DNA of 64,000 nucleotides from Epinephelus fuscoguttatus (taxonomy: Eukaryota; Chordata; Actinopteri; Perciformes; Serranidae), in assembly GCF_011397635.1 (NCBI RefSeq), contig NC_064760.1:30620856-30684855 (forward strand). Reading direction: 5' to 3'. Below, one piece after another: positions 63,658 to 64,000 of the stretch. Numbering within the stretch: position 1 is the first letter of the stretch; every line of letters starts with the position of its first letter. Made by a program: the position numbers and the translations under genes. The notes under the pieces are model-generated. The model was not told the origin of the DNA, made no database searches, and was given only the letters and a program-made list of their open reading frames with translations.

Positions 63658-64000
63658 TATTATTATTATTATTATTGTTATTATTAATAATAATAAAATA
63701 TTACTAGATATACTTTATTAATCCCTGAGGGAATTTTTTTTTTCCACTCTGTTGTTATATACACGCAAATACAAAATACGCACGTGCACAAACAGGGCCT
63801 ATACATGGATGAAACAGAGAAGTGTCGGAGCAAGGGGGCTGCCTTGGACAGGTGCCCCGAGCTGTTGGGCTTAAGTGCCTTGCTCAAGGGCACATCGGCA
63901 GTGCCTAGGAGGTGAACTGACACCTCTCCAGCTACCAGTCCATGCGCCATACTTGTTCCATTGGGACTTAAATTGGCGACCCTTGCCAAATCTCTATTTA
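63658..64000 (-). mobile_element. Retroposon 3' part with (AAT)n tail
   Basis: Read on the minus strand it has 'tgcccttgagcaaggcactt' and 'cactgccgatgtgccc', then 'ccctcagggattaataaagt' and an (AAT)n-type tail (63697-63658). This is a common fish SINE/LINE 3' end. It continues beyond the window. Confidence 0.65.

Overview
The window is from a ray-finned fish nuclear genome, most likely a spiny-rayed (percomorph-type) teleost. The evidence is vertebrate exon-intron structure with canonical GT-AG junctions, three recognisable vertebrate genes, dense CA/TG microsatellites, and a teleost-style load of nested DNA transposons, LINE 3' ends and tRNA-derived SINEs. The species cannot be named from the sequence.

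Layout: (1) On the minus strand near the left edge are exons 1-2 of atp6v0e1 (V-ATPase Vo subunit e); the rest of that gene lies beyond the window. (2) Next, on the same strand, is the complete gene for ribosomal protein eL26 (rpl26 / rpl26l1; exons at 8387-8421, 7459-7630, 7227-7367 and a last exon ending near 3125; 145 aa). As I recall, human ATP6V0E1 and RPL26L1 are also neighbours in this order, so this looks like conserved synteny. (3) About 1.4 kb from the rpl26 start, pointing the other way, begins ppp2r2b, the B55-beta regulatory subunit of protein phosphatase 2A. It fills the rest of the window (9.8 kb to beyond 62.5 kb). Two alternative first coding exons are visible. The upstream one (9839-9917) matches the mitochondrial, neuronal B-beta-2 amino terminus; the downstream one (41404-41473) matches the B-beta-1 amino terminus. 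Both end in the same phase and can join the shared exon 2 at 49088. Eight shared exons give residues 24-392 of an expected 443; the last coding exon is outside the window.

The most striking regulatory feature is a pure run of seven CAG triplets at 40634-40654, 750 bp upstream of the B-beta-1 start codon. This is the same general place as the CAG tract that expands in human SCA12 (PPP2R2B). Other candidates are an exact RFX X-box in the intron before exon 2, a TCTCGCGAGA palindrome and a TOP start at rpl26, and a MiT/TFE-type E-box at atp6v0e1.

The introns hold the mobile elements. Two TTAA-flanked elements are nested at 16.8-18.6 kb; the inner one is a long foldback carrying a cysteine-rich P2X7-C-terminus-like domain. 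A 1.63-kb Tc1-like element (20.8-22.5 kb) has a frameshifted transposase with DD38E spacing and terminal inverted repeats long enough to include the transposase carboxyl terminus; it sits inside an older element. There is also an RTE/Rex3-like LINE end, tRNA-derived SINEs, hAT-like short elements, and a near-identical tandem duplication of about 325 bp at 58.0-58.7 kb. No tRNA, rRNA, CRISPR or prokaryotic gene is present.
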